Assembly: GCA_002731395.1 (NCBI GenBank)
Contig: PCBQ01000052.1
Span: 1 to 21,907 of the forward strand
Direction: 5' to 3'
DNA length: 21,907 nt
From: Methanobacteriota archaeon
GTDB taxonomy: Archaea; Thermoplasmatota; Poseidoniia; Poseidoniales; Poseidoniaceae
Position 1 is the first letter of the stretch. Every line of letters begins with the position of its first letter. This document shows, piece after piece, positions 1 to 8,264 of this stretch. The position numbers were made by a program, and so were the translations under genes. Under the pieces are notes generated by a model, which ran no database searches, was not told the origin of the DNA, and saw only the letters and a program-made list of their open reading frames with translations.

Positions 1-33
1 AGGCCGTGGACCAGCCACGGGTCATGGTCGGGC

Positions 34-3000
34 TCACTCCTGACTGTTGACCCACTCAAGCAGGGAGGGAATGTCCCAACCCTGGTCGAAGTACCCCTGG
101 ATCTGTTCTTGCGTCCATTGCGGGAAGGTCTTCATCGCCTCAGCCATCTGCGGACTGACGTTTGCGGCAGGCGCACGGGCTGGAATGTTCACGACCTCCT
201 TGGAGTCCTCGAAATCATCGTCGTATTCGTCATCGTCGTCCACGACCGAGCCGCCGCCGCCACGGCGCAGGAGCACCATCACCAAGGTGGCCAACACCGC
301 AACAACGCCGACCAAGCCAACCAGCAGGAGGGCCATCGCCCCGCCCTGATTGTCGTCGCTCTGGACCTTCACGTTGATGAGGCCGCCCGCGGTTTCGCTG
401 CCGTTGTAGAGCAGTTCTCCACTGACCTCGTCGTAGATGAGGTAGTACAGGCCTGTCGTCGGCGTCAGGTAGGCTTCGAGGGTGATCGGTTCCCACGCCG
501 TGGCTCCGATTCCCAATTCTTGCGAGGTGTGCACGGTTTCGCGGGAAGCGATGCCGTCATAGACGCCCATCACGCGCAGGTCAACGGTTCCCGCAAGGCT
601 GCCGGTGTTCTGCAGGTAGACTTCGAGGGTCATCTGCTGTCCGACCTCGGGCTGAGCAGGGTCAAACCGTACCGTACCGATGCTGAAAACCGCTTCTTCA
701 TTGATCAGGTTGTACTGCGAAACAAAGTCTCCGTCCAGTGTAATCGGCGCCACATTGCCCTCAGACGTTGGGCCACCACCAAGGATTGAGGTTCCTGCTG
801 AATCGGTGCCATACACCCAAAAAATGACCTGAACGCCAGCCATTTGGGATGCTGAAGGTTCGACAGGGTCGGGCCAAAGATCGATGCATTCCGCGGTCGC
901 ATAGTACTCGCCTACACCCTTGATGAGCTCAACGGGAGAAGAAAGGGGTCCAGAGCCGAAAGCCTGGCCATAGACGGGCCAGGTGAGTCCCGAGCTCGGG
1001 TCAGCGTAGAACTGCCAGCGGATTTCCACCTCATCTTCAAGCAACTTTTCGTTTTCTTTGATGGTCACCGTCGCGTCCACACAATGGAGCACGGAAGAGG
1101 GTAAGTCATCCTCAAGGGAAACTTCGGTTCCACCCTTGGTCAAGTCCCAACTTTCCACTTCGGGAGGATTGAAGTCTACCTTGAGGGTGAACTCAGCGCA
1201 GCCGTAACCGTCGAAGTCACCGCAGTACGCATCCGTCGCATCGGTGGCCCCCGTGGGCAAGTCAATCAGGCGGAAGGTGTAAACGAATTCGTTCGGAGCC
1301 GGCGGTACGGTGATGTTGAAATCGAACACGCCGCCCGTAAATGTCTCAGTGGTCGTTTCTTCCGGGTAAGCAATGTACGATTTGCCGGGTTCACTCACGC
1401 GATCAGCGGCCTGCCGAGTGATTTCCATCGTGAGGGGAATCTCAGGCTGAATCGAGACGCCGTTCGCCAAACCTGCCACGTAGGCGTAACGGCCTTGGAA
1501 CCGAATGATGTCACCGGCCCCAACAAAGCCAACCTGAACATCGCCGGTCATGGGTTCTGTTTGGTCCGAGAGGTATGGGATTTCCATGATGCCAGCATTG
1601 AGGTCCGCACGGAAGTCAAGCCGCACGCCATCAGCATACATCCAGTCTTGGAGGTGGCCGGAAAGGCCGAGGTAGTTCTGAATGACGTTGTCAAAGTCTT
1701 GGATGCTGACCTTGGGCGTGCTGGCGCCGACGTGCCCAGGAATGCCCCACGCCAACCGAACCGGGAGGTCGAGGTAGAAGGTGTTCTCGAACGGATCGAT
1801 GAGGGCTCCTCCGTCCATGCGGCGCAGGCTCGGAGAGAGCTCGTCGTCGTCAACGATGGTCAGGTAGGGCGAGGTGGTCCAAGCCGTGCCGTTTCGCGGG
1901 TGGAAGTTGATGACCATGTCTTCCGAGGAGGCGCCGTCGAGGTTCACGCGTATGGTGTCCAGATCGCGCCAACCGTTCCCGTCCTGCGCCTCCACGATCA
2001 CGTGGTAGGTGTTGCCCGCGTAAACGGTCTTGTTCTCAAGGCCTTGGTAGCCGGGGTCGGTGGAGCGCATGAAGCGCAAACCGTTGGCGTCTTCGATGTA
2101 CACGTTGTTGATGACCGGAGTTACAGAGTTCATTGAAACGTAGGTGACGTAATCGTTCTCGAATCCTGCTGATCCACCGTCGATGGAGTTGCCCGCGAGA
2201 TCAAAGCCCTCAATCCAAACGCTCACTTTGCCAACAGGGTCGCGGCCAAGGTTGGCTTCGTCGTTGAATTGAGCGATGTAGGAGGCGTTTGGTGCGCCGC
2301 CGTCGCTGTTGAGGGTCACCATCGTGTACTCTTGGGGATCGGCTTCGCCGTCGCCGTCATTGTCGTGTTCGTACTCGACCCAGAGGTGCATCGTCATCGT
2401 GTCCGGCGGCGAGGGCAGGTCTTGCGCAATGAGACGCATCTGTTGGGTTGCGGAGGGAATCACCCACGTGTCGTCATACACGCGACGCCAATTCTCAGGC
2501 AGGTCGGCTCCACCCAGGAAGACCGACATCGAGAGGAGGTTGGGTTCGTAAGTGTCGATCGAGAGGTTGAACGGCACCGCACAATCATCATCAGGCCGCA
2601 GATCAGCACCCGGACACAGCGTGTCGCCGCCTTCGTAGCCGACTATGCGGACGCGGAGAATCTCGTCTCCAGCAGCACCTTGGCCGAGGTCGATTGGCCA
2701 CGAAATGTCGCCACCGATTGGTCCACTGATGTTGTCGATCTCGGTCCAGCCAATGGTGATGTTCCCGTCGATGTTGTCCACCGTCTGTTGCTCCAGCACC
2801 AGGTTGTACGCCGAGGGGTCTGGGGCGACGTCAAGGTCTTGCAGACGGACGCTCATGTCGATGGTCATGTAACGGGTGGAGACCGCGTCATCGAGGTCTT
2901 GGACCTCTGCGTTGGCGTTGAGCACCTGCAGGCTGGTGATGCTGACGTCGTTTTCGATGGCGTTTCCTTCGCTGGGGTCAAAGAGGACCGCAGCAGGGAG

Positions 3001-5868
3001 GCCATCAACGCCGTTGGCGCCGACGCTGAACGCGTACACACGCAGGGTTTCTGCGTCTTCCCATTCAGGGTTGATGCGGAAGCGCCACGTGATGTCCTTG
3101 CCCACAGGACTGGTGGTGTCCACCACGGTTGAGGTTTCCAAGGTCAGGTAGTTGCCCGGGTCAGCACGCTTCTCAAAGCCGGTCACTTCGGACCACGCCA
3201 CTTCAACCGTCCCGGTGGATGACTCGAACAGCAGCACGGCCTCTGCAAGGGTGGTTCCGGTTGCGCCGTCGACCGCATGGGTGCTCGTCACCTCGTAAAT
3301 GTCGCCCGAGGGGTACAGCCCAACAGGATTGCCGCTGACGGTCATCGTGCTGTCGTAACCCGACGCGGTACTGACGCTGAGGTCAGCAAAACGCACGGCA
3401 CCGCCGTTGCTGGTGTGGACCGCGAAAGGAATGTCCGCCGTACCCGTACCTTGAGCCAGCGCCACACCTTGGTTCAGTTCACGGTCGAAGCCATCAGACT
3501 CGTCGAAGGTGCGTTCCCAGTTGTAGATGATGTCGAGGTCACGGACCAGAAGCGAGCTGCCGGTGGAGGCATTGAGGCTCTCAAGTTCGAAACGGAAGGA
3601 CACCCACTGGTTGCCGTAATCGTCCTCGAACGCGAAGGGCACCTGTGGATTGTTGAGCAGGTTGTTGATCGCATCGGCCAAGCCGATTGGCGTCCCCCCG
3701 ATGGTGGGCATGATGCGCGTCGCGTTTGGCATGGCACCGAGATCTTCGCTCAGACCACCGACCGCGAGCGTGAGGTCGAAGCCTTCACCGGCGTCGGTCG
3801 TGGAGTAAATCGTGTTCTGATCGAACACGATGTCCGCAGCCGTGACGGTCGACCCGTATGGGAGCACGAAACCACCCCCGACCGCCTGCGCGGCGAGGTT
3901 GAGCGTCATGGTTTTGCTGTCAACCCCGGTGTGGACATCCCCGATCTTGGCGTTGTAGAACATGGTTTGGCGGCCAAGTGCACCAAAGGCGGGTTGGTCG
4001 AAGGCCCAATCGATGTCACCGTCGTTGGCAAGGTCCACACGGATGTCATTGGCGTGGTGCCCGAAGCGAAGGTCGAACCAAATTTCCGAGACCCTGCAAT
4101 CAAAGAAGTTGTTGGCAGGATCGAAGTTGAAGCTGACCAGAGCCTCGAAGCCAAACATCGGACGGCTAAGTTCGTTCCACTGGTCCACGACGATGTCCTC
4201 GGGGAGGTCTTGCTCTGTGGTGGACACCTGAATGTCAGGAGCCTCCGTGCACTCTCGGTTGACGACGGGCTTGATCGCCACGATCGGATGGTCGAAATTG
4301 ATGCGTTCGATGGCGGGCGAGAATCCAGTGTCCACCAAGGTCGGTTGATAGGCGTACGGACCAGCCATCGCGTTCCATGCACCACCGTAAATCTCTGGAT
4401 TGGCGAGGTCCGTTTGGTTGAACCCGGTTCCAATGCGTGTTCCAATGTTGAAACCGTGGAGCACGGCCGTGGACAAACGGTCTGGGCCGGAGTCGTAATT
4501 GAACATGAAATCAAGCGACTTGTGGACGTTTGCGTCAATGTTCCACAACTCGATGATGTCGCCGCTTAGGCCCGACATCGGGTTGCCGTCAAGGTCGTGG
4601 ACCATCAGGCCTGTTTGGGTGTTGTACACGTCCACGGTGAGGGTTCCCGTCTGGGTGGTCTCCACTTCCATGTTGAGCAGCCCGTAGCCGTTTGGTTGTG
4701 GGTCTCCACCGTTTACCGACGGAAGGAAACCACGGACCTTCATCCAGCCGTTCGCGGGAAGGAGTTGGCCCAGTCGGACGTTGTCGATGTACCAGCCAGG
4801 CATGGTGTAATTTACCGGCGTGTTGCCGTTTCCGCCGACGTTGTTGTGCTCCATGACAAAGCGGAGCTGCACCCACTGGCCCACGTAATCCGACAGATCA
4901 ATCGCAATGTCGGCCCACCCGCTGGGGTTGTTGGTGGTCACCGACGTGCCGCCAAGGGCAGATTGAGTTGAGCCGACGCCCTGGCATCCACTCTGAATCT
5001 GACCCTGATTGTTGCCTTTGGTGTACAAACCATTTCCGAAACCGATGTTGGAGGAATTGGCTTGGTCAACGGGAATGTAACTGAACGCGTTGGGGCCGCT
5101 CTCATCAGGCGGGAAGAACTCGTCGTTGCGCTCACGGATTTCGACGTAGGCGCAGTCGCGGTAGTACTTCTGAACACCACCTGAACCGGATTCAAGGTAG
5201 TTCAAGGCGTGGAAGGAGGAAAAGCGGAAAGTGGTCCCGCCCATCGCAGGGTCAACAAAGATCGCGGGCGAAAGCAGGCTGCTGTCAAACTGGTTACCGT
5301 TGTTGTCGTCGCGGTAGTCGTCGTCAAAGGGGTTGGTGCCCCAGCACATCTCGCCAGACTTGCACCCAGCCGGGAGGATGCCAAGCGAGGACGAGATGCT
5401 GCCGTGACCCCATGACATCGGGCTCATGGGCGGCTGCGTGCCGTCCGTGAAGTTCTTGGTGGTACCCTCAAAATCACTGAGGAAACCGTTTGACGTCAAG
5501 CGAACAGGCGTCGCATCCGAGCCCTCCTCAAACTGGAAGGAAGACTTGGCGGAAAAGGAGGTCAACTGTCCGTTGGCGTCGGGGCTCCACGTCTTTGGAA
5601 GGGTCTCGGTGTCGATCCTCACGAAGGCGTCGTGCTCGGCCATGGCTGTGCCCACGGTCATCGAGGCCGAAGTCACCGTCTCGCCTGCCGGGAGCGTCAC
5701 AGACGCATCGTCGACGTCCATCCATGTCGCAGGGTCACGAACATCGACAACGGCCTCGGCATCTCCACCTGTAAACGTGGTGACGTTGATGGAGGACGCA
5801 AGGGGCACAAGAAGAAGCATGGCCATCATCAAGAGGGCGGGCAAGCGGCGGGGGGCATTTGCATTCAT
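34..5868 (-). CDS. Giant secreted, membrane-anchored surface protein (1944 aa)
   Basis: Unrecognised as a named family; best described as a cell-surface protein. The N-terminus is a signal peptide (Arg-Arg, then a hydrophobic run at residues 11-25). One transmembrane helix lies at about 1842-1866, so some 1800 residues are outside and 78 inside. Residues about 150-370 look like a jelly-roll (MAM or laminin-G-like) domain ending in PGWYIDNVRLG. The middle is a series of beta-rich Ig-like modules; two related ones near residues 921 and 1050 share S-P-[VI]-G-x-D-I-[ST]-W and, about 20 residues on, LRV. A DNDGDGE loop near 1165-1180 resembles a calcium site. The segment just before the anchor resembles a CARDB module. 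The cytoplasmic tail holds an acidic run (DDDDEYDDDFED) and ends in a W/Y-rich amphipathic motif (FPQWTQEQIQGYFDQGWDI). Many N-x-S/T sites allow N-glycosylation. Start ATG at 5868 directly precedes the signal peptide. Role as envelope, adhesion or binding protein is inferred. Confidence 0.9.
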   Translation of the reverse strand: MNANAPRRLPALLMMAMLLLVPLASSINVTTFTGGDAEAVVDVRDPATWMDVDDASVTLPAGETVTSASMTVGTAMAEHDAFVRIDTETLPKTWSPDANGQLTSFSAKSSFQFEEGSDATPVRLTSNGFLSDFEGTTKNFTDGTQPPMSPMSWGHGSISSSLGILPAGCKSGEMCWGTNPFDDDYRDDNNGNQFDSSLLSPAIFVDPAMGGTTFRFSSFHALNYLESGSGGVQKYYRDCAYVEIRERNDEFFPPDESGPNAFSYIPVDQANSSNIGFGNGLYTKGNNQGQIQSGCQGVGSTQSALGGTSVTTNNPSGWADIAIDLSDYVGQWVQLRFVMEHNNVGGNGNTPVNYTMPGWYIDNVRLGQLLPANGWMKVRGFLPSVNGGDPQPNGYGLLNMEVETTQTGTLTVDVYNTQTGLMVHDLDGNPMSGLSGDIIELWNIDANVHKSLDFMFNYDSGPDRLSTAVLHGFNIGTRIGTGFNQTDLANPEIYGGAWNAMAGPYAYQPTLVDTGFSPAIERINFDHPIVAIKPVVNRECTEAPDIQVSTTEQDLPEDIVVDQWNELSRPMFGFEALVSFNFDPANNFFDCRVSEIWFDLRFGHHANDIRVDLANDGDIDWAFDQPAFGALGRQTMFYNAKIGDVHTGVDSKTMTLNLAAQAVGGGFVLPYGSTVTAADIVFDQNTIYSTTDAGEGFDLTLAVGGLSEDLGAMPNATRIMPTIGGTPIGLADAINNLLNNPQVPFAFEDDYGNQWVSFRFELESLNASTGSSLLVRDLDIIYNWERTFDESDGFDRELNQGVALAQGTGTADIPFAVHTSNGGAVRFADLSVSTASGYDSTMTVSGNPVGLYPSGDIYEVTSTHAVDGATGTTLAEAVLLFESSTGTVEVAWSEVTGFEKRADPGNYLTLETSTVVDTTSPVGKDITWRFRINPEWEDAETLRVYAFSVGANGVDGLPAAVLFDPSEGNAIENDVSITSLQVLNANAEVQDLDDAVSTRYMTIDMSVRLQDLDVAPDPSAYNLVLEQQTVDNIDGNITIGWTEIDNISGPIGGDISWPIDLGQGAAGDEILRVRIVGYEGGDTLCPGADLRPDDDCAVPFNLSIDTYEPNLLSMSVFLGGADLPENWRRVYDDTWVIPSATQQMRLIAQDLPSPPDTMTMHLWVEYEHDNDGDGEADPQEYTMVTLNSDGGAPNASYIAQFNDEANLGRDPVGKVSVWIEGFDLAGNSIDGGSAGFENDYVTYVSMNSVTPVINNVYIEDANGLRFMRSTDPGYQGLENKTVYAGNTYHVIVEAQDGNGWRDLDTIRVNLDGASSEDMVINFHPRNGTAWTTSPYLTIVDDDELSPSLRRMDGGALIDPFENTFYLDLPVRLAWGIPGHVGASTPKVSIQDFDNVIQNYLGLSGHLQDWMYADGVRLDFRADLNAGIMEIPYLSDQTEPMTGDVQVGFVGAGDIIRFQGRYAYVAGLANGVSIQPEIPLTMEITRQAADRVSEPGKSYIAYPEETTTETFTGGVFDFNITVPPAPNEFVYTFRLIDLPTGATDATDAYCGDFDGYGCAEFTLKVDFNPPEVESWDLTKGGTEVSLEDDLPSSVLHCVDATVTIKENEKLLEDEVEIRWQFYADPSSGLTWPVYGQAFGSGPLSSPVELIKGVGEYYATAECIDLWPDPVEPSASQMAGVQVIFWVYGTDSAGTSILGGGPTSEGNVAPITLDGDFVSQYNLINEEAVFSIGTVRFDPAQPEVGQQMTLEVYLQNTGSLAGTVDLRVMGVYDGIASRETVHTSQELGIGATAWEPITLEAYLTPTTGLYYLIYDEVSGELLYNGSETAGGLINVKVQSDDNQGGAMALLLVGLVGVVAVLATLVMVLLRRGGGGSVVDDDDEYDDDFEDSKEVVNIPARAPAANVSPQMAEAMKTFPQWTQEQIQGYFDQGWDIPSLLEWVNSQE

Positions 5869-5901
5869 GGCGACACCGACGGCTTCGCGACGGCGAGCCT
5901 G

Positions 5902-5910
5902 CCTAAAAGA
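5902..5910 (-). promoter_or_regulatory. Possible TATA element of the giant surface protein gene
   Basis: Read on the minus strand this is TCTTTTAGG, the only A/T-rich stretch upstream of the ATG at 5868. It lies 34-42 bases before the start, which would give a short leader of about 10-15 bases. No purine-rich SD was seen before the start. Weak match, position-based call. Confidence 0.3.
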
Positions 5911-5956
5911 GTCCCCGTGAGGGTGCTTCCGTGCGCTCCTGCGAGGGAGCCTCTGT

Positions 5957-5970
5957 GTCGACGCGTCGAC
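5957..5970. repeat. Perfect 14-base palindrome in a divergent intergenic region
   Basis: GTCGACGCGTCGAC reads the same on both strands. It sits between the divergently transcribed genes starting at 5868 and 6102, about 90 and 130 bases from the two starts. A dimeric regulator site is possible; nothing in the window says which protein would bind it. Confidence 0.5.
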
Positions 5971-6068
5971 TCCACGATGACTAGGGAAGGCAATGAGACG
6001 TAGTCGGAGTAACCTTCACCCTCCAACCAATCAAAAACCGCGGCTGTGCACATAATCATGCTCCGAGG

Positions 6069-6080
6069 ATTCATAATATC
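6069..6080 (+). promoter_or_regulatory. TATA-like element for the membrane protein at 6102
   Basis: ATTCATAATATC lies 33-22 bases before the ATG at 6102. There is no SD, so a leaderless or nearly leaderless transcript is inferred. The ATTCAT core recurs at the same distance before the gene at 9377. Confidence 0.5.
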
Positions 6081-6101
6081 CTTTGACAACGTGGTATTCA
6101 C

Positions 6102-7517
6102 ATGGCCACAACGTTCGGTGAATATTACGCCAGGTCGTTCGATGCAGCCAGTTTCTTCGGACTGCAGATGGTCATCAATTGGATGTCGCTTTTTGCTTTC
6201 TTGTGGGTGCTTGGCCTTGCATATCTTGTGATCCGGGCAAATCCAAAGGCTCCCGCAAATCGATTCATGGCGGTTTTGTTGGTCTGTGAAGGCATGAAAA
6301 TGCTGTTTCAAGCGGTTGATGTTTTGCCGTTGGTTGAACGGTATGAGTCGCTCTGGAATGTGGTATGGTTGATCAAAATTGATGTGTTCATTGTCGGAAC
6401 CATCGCCTCTCTTTTCCTCTACCTTTCCGTTCCTGTGTACTACCGCATCGAACGACTCAAATTCATGCACAGACCTGCTTTCCAAAAGCATGTTTGGTAC
6501 ATGATACCCATCGTCTCCACGGCCATCTGGATGCTTCTTCGGCGAAACCCGTTGTTCCAGATTCCAGACAAGGTCTGGTTGAGTTGTCCAGCAGAAGGAG
6601 CAATTCCCGCCACCACCGTATGGACGGGGACGATCAGCCAAGACATGCAAGCCATACTGACCTCAATTGACACATGCCCCGCAGTTTTCGATACCATCCT
6701 TGCCACAGAAAGTGCTGGACTTTGGCTCATCGTCATGAGCAGTGTTGCGGTTTCAATCCTCGCTCTTTTCTTCTTGAGGTCATCCATCAAGCGAAATTCA
6801 GACGGCAGCGTGCTCAACGAAAAAGACAGCACAACATCAAACTCACTCTACATCGGATTCGCAGGAAAAGTCGTTGGGAACATCTTGTTCTTTGCGTTCA
6901 TTTTGATCCTTGTTCCGCTGTTGAACGGCGGACCTGCAGGCTTCATTGACGTCAACGATTGGAGGTACGGAGTAGACCGAACGTTCATCTCGAGGCTGAA
7001 GTATTTCGTCTGGACGTTCGCTTTGATTTTCCAAGTTTCTGGCGTTGCTTTTGAAGCAATGATGTTCGTTCACGCTTCCCTCAAGGACACCGTCTTTGGT
7101 ATCGATGAAAACCTCAGAACGACGTTCAGAAACGCCGTGTTCACCAGTTTCGGCGCTTTCCTGTTTATCCTTGGAAGTGAGGTCATGGAAAACGTACTCG
7201 GTTTTGGTCTGGCCGGCGGTGTTCTGATGGGAGTTGGATTGGTGGTTATCCGCAAACCAATCCTCGGTGTTTTGGATGGAATATCGAGTCGGCTTCTTTC
7301 CACCAGTTTTTCCAAAGAAGACATGGCATACCTCAAGGTCTATTCAGAAGCATTACGCGATGGAAGCATCACAGAACGTGAGAAGGCGATGCTGGCAACT
7401 TTTGCTGAATCATACGGGCTGAACGATGACCGTGTGTTGTTTTTGGAAGAATACCACAACTCGGACCGCTCGAACCCGCACGTCGATTCCGCCTCGGCAC
7501 AGGCTCAGACCGCGTAG
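6102..7517 (+). CDS. Multi-pass membrane protein of unknown function with helical C-tail (471 aa)
   Basis: Not recognised. About eight or nine hydrophobic segments are visible, near residues 22-45, 55-75, 88-112, 130-147, 204-226, 253-275, 298-322, 343-362 and 366-384. The loop at 148-203 has two cysteines (C162, C192) that could pair outside the cell. The last 80 residues are soluble and helical (EALRDGSITEREKAMLATFA at about 417-436), perhaps a small cytoplasmic regulatory domain. The layout resembles 7TM sensor receptors that precede a kinase or cyclase domain, but no such domain follows. The gene is A/T-richer than its neighbours: a hand count of bases 6841-6900 gives 27 G+C of 60, against 38 of 60 for 16021-16080 in the enoyl-CoA hydratase. 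It appears monocistronic. A signalling or transport role is conjecture. Confidence 0.85.
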   Translation: MATTFGEYYARSFDAASFFGLQMVINWMSLFAFLWVLGLAYLVIRANPKAPANRFMAVLLVCEGMKMLFQAVDVLPLVERYESLWNVVWLIKIDVFIVGTIASLFLYLSVPVYYRIERLKFMHRPAFQKHVWYMIPIVSTAIWMLLRRNPLFQIPDKVWLSCPAEGAIPATTVWTGTISQDMQAILTSIDTCPAVFDTILATESAGLWLIVMSSVAVSILALFFLRSSIKRNSDGSVLNEKDSTTSNSLYIGFAGKVVGNILFFAFILILVPLLNGGPAGFIDVNDWRYGVDRTFISRLKYFVWTFALIFQVSGVAFEAMMFVHASLKDTVFGIDENLRTTFRNAVFTSFGAFLFILGSEVMENVLGFGLAGGVLMGVGLVVIRKPILGVLDGISSRLLSTSFSKEDMAYLKVYSEALRDGSITEREKAMLATFAESYGLNDDRVLFLEEYHNSDRSNPHVDSASAQAQTA

Positions 7518-7730
7518 CGATGTCGCTTGACGGTTGGCGAACAGAGGGCAGACGTCGATGACCGTGCGGACGACGGCGACGTTTGCATCGCTCTCGGTTT
7601 CGCTCTCCATAGCGTGATCAAAGCCAATTCCTTCGCGGTCGAGGCGCGGGCGCGAACACCGCCGGACTTCAGGCCGAGGCACGCCGCCGTGATGACGAAG
7701 CCGTAGAAGCCACGTGTTGAGACTTCCCTG
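7518..7730. other. Intergenic stretch with possible eroded minus-strand coding remnant
   Basis: No intact gene. Reading the minus strand, about 30 codons from 7730 downward look coding (they include GFYGFVITAACLGLKSGG). The coding look then passes to another frame (about 7630-7520, including DANVAVVRTVIDVCPLFANR). That is the pattern of a frameshifted gene fragment. No start codon was found in either piece and I do not recognise a family. It could also be chance in G+C-rich DNA. Confidence 0.25.
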
Positions 7731-8240
7731 ATGGCGAGGCTTCTTGACCGACGGTCGCGAGGGCTGGCTGTGCAACCGTACTCCGTTGAACCCGTGACCC
7801 TGATCGAGGAAGTGTTCCCTCAGGACACCAACGCATACGACACGCTGTTTGGCGGCCGACTGCTCTCCTTGATGGACAAAGCTGGCGGCATTGCTTGTGC
7901 GAAATTCGCGCACCGCGAATTTGTGACCATCTCGATCGATACCTTGACTTTCATTGCGCCGGCCCGTCAAGGCGACCTTCTCGAAGTGACCGGTAAGGTC
8001 GTTTTCACCTCCAACCACACCGCTTGCGTGAAGGTGACGGCTCAATCCATGAGCAAGTCCGATTGGGAACGCCGACCCATCTGTGAAGGATACTTCTTCT
8101 TCGTCGCCATTGACTCAATGATGCGCCCCATTCCAATTCCCCAGCTGACGCCAGAAGGCGAGGAGGCTGAACGAGAATGGGCGCACGCCGAGGAACTTCG
8201 AGCCAACATGCTCCGGAACCGTGCGGCGTCCAAGGCTTGA
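7731..8240 (+). CDS. Acyl-CoA thioesterase, hotdog fold (169 aa)
   Basis: Predicted to hydrolyse acyl-CoA to free fatty acid and CoA in the cytoplasm. The single hotdog domain spans about residues 18-135. It shows the signature of the YciA/BACH-type family: D32-x-N34, LFGG at 39-42, then MDKAGGI at 48-54 with the likely catalytic Asp49, followed by the F-x-x-P and GD turn (74-82) and the G-x-V strand (88-90). The last 35 residues are charged and probably helical. Start: ATG 7731 gives 20 residues before the domain; a GTG at 7770 would give a start closer to the fold. The next gene begins 24 bases downstream on the same strand, so the two are probably co-transcribed. Substrate chain length cannot be told from sequence. 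Confidence 0.85.
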   Translation: MARLLDRRSRGLAVQPYSVEPVTLIEEVFPQDTNAYDTLFGGRLLSLMDKAGGIACAKFAHREFVTISIDTLTFIAPARQGDLLEVTGKVVFTSNHTACVKVTAQSMSKSDWERRPICEGYFFFVAIDSMMRPIPIPQLTPEGEEAEREWAHAEELRANMLRNRAASKA

Positions 8241-8264
8241 TGTGGAGCACCACGAGGCCACCCC

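Noticed and set aside
3277..4569. 430-codon plus-strand frame opposite the giant surface protein gene
   Set aside because: It lies wholly antisense to a clear protein with signal peptide and anchor. Its Val/Arg/Asp-rich makeup is the usual shadow of a G+C-rich gene.
5865..6650. 261-codon minus-strand frame in the divergent intergenic region
   Set aside because: It overlaps the start of the membrane protein in antisense, and its N-terminal part has a shadow-like composition rich in His, Arg and Asn.
7410..8045. 211-codon minus-strand frame over the thioesterase start
   Set aside because: Most of it is antisense to the thioesterase and to the end of the membrane protein. Only its middle looks coding and is noted as a possible remnant.
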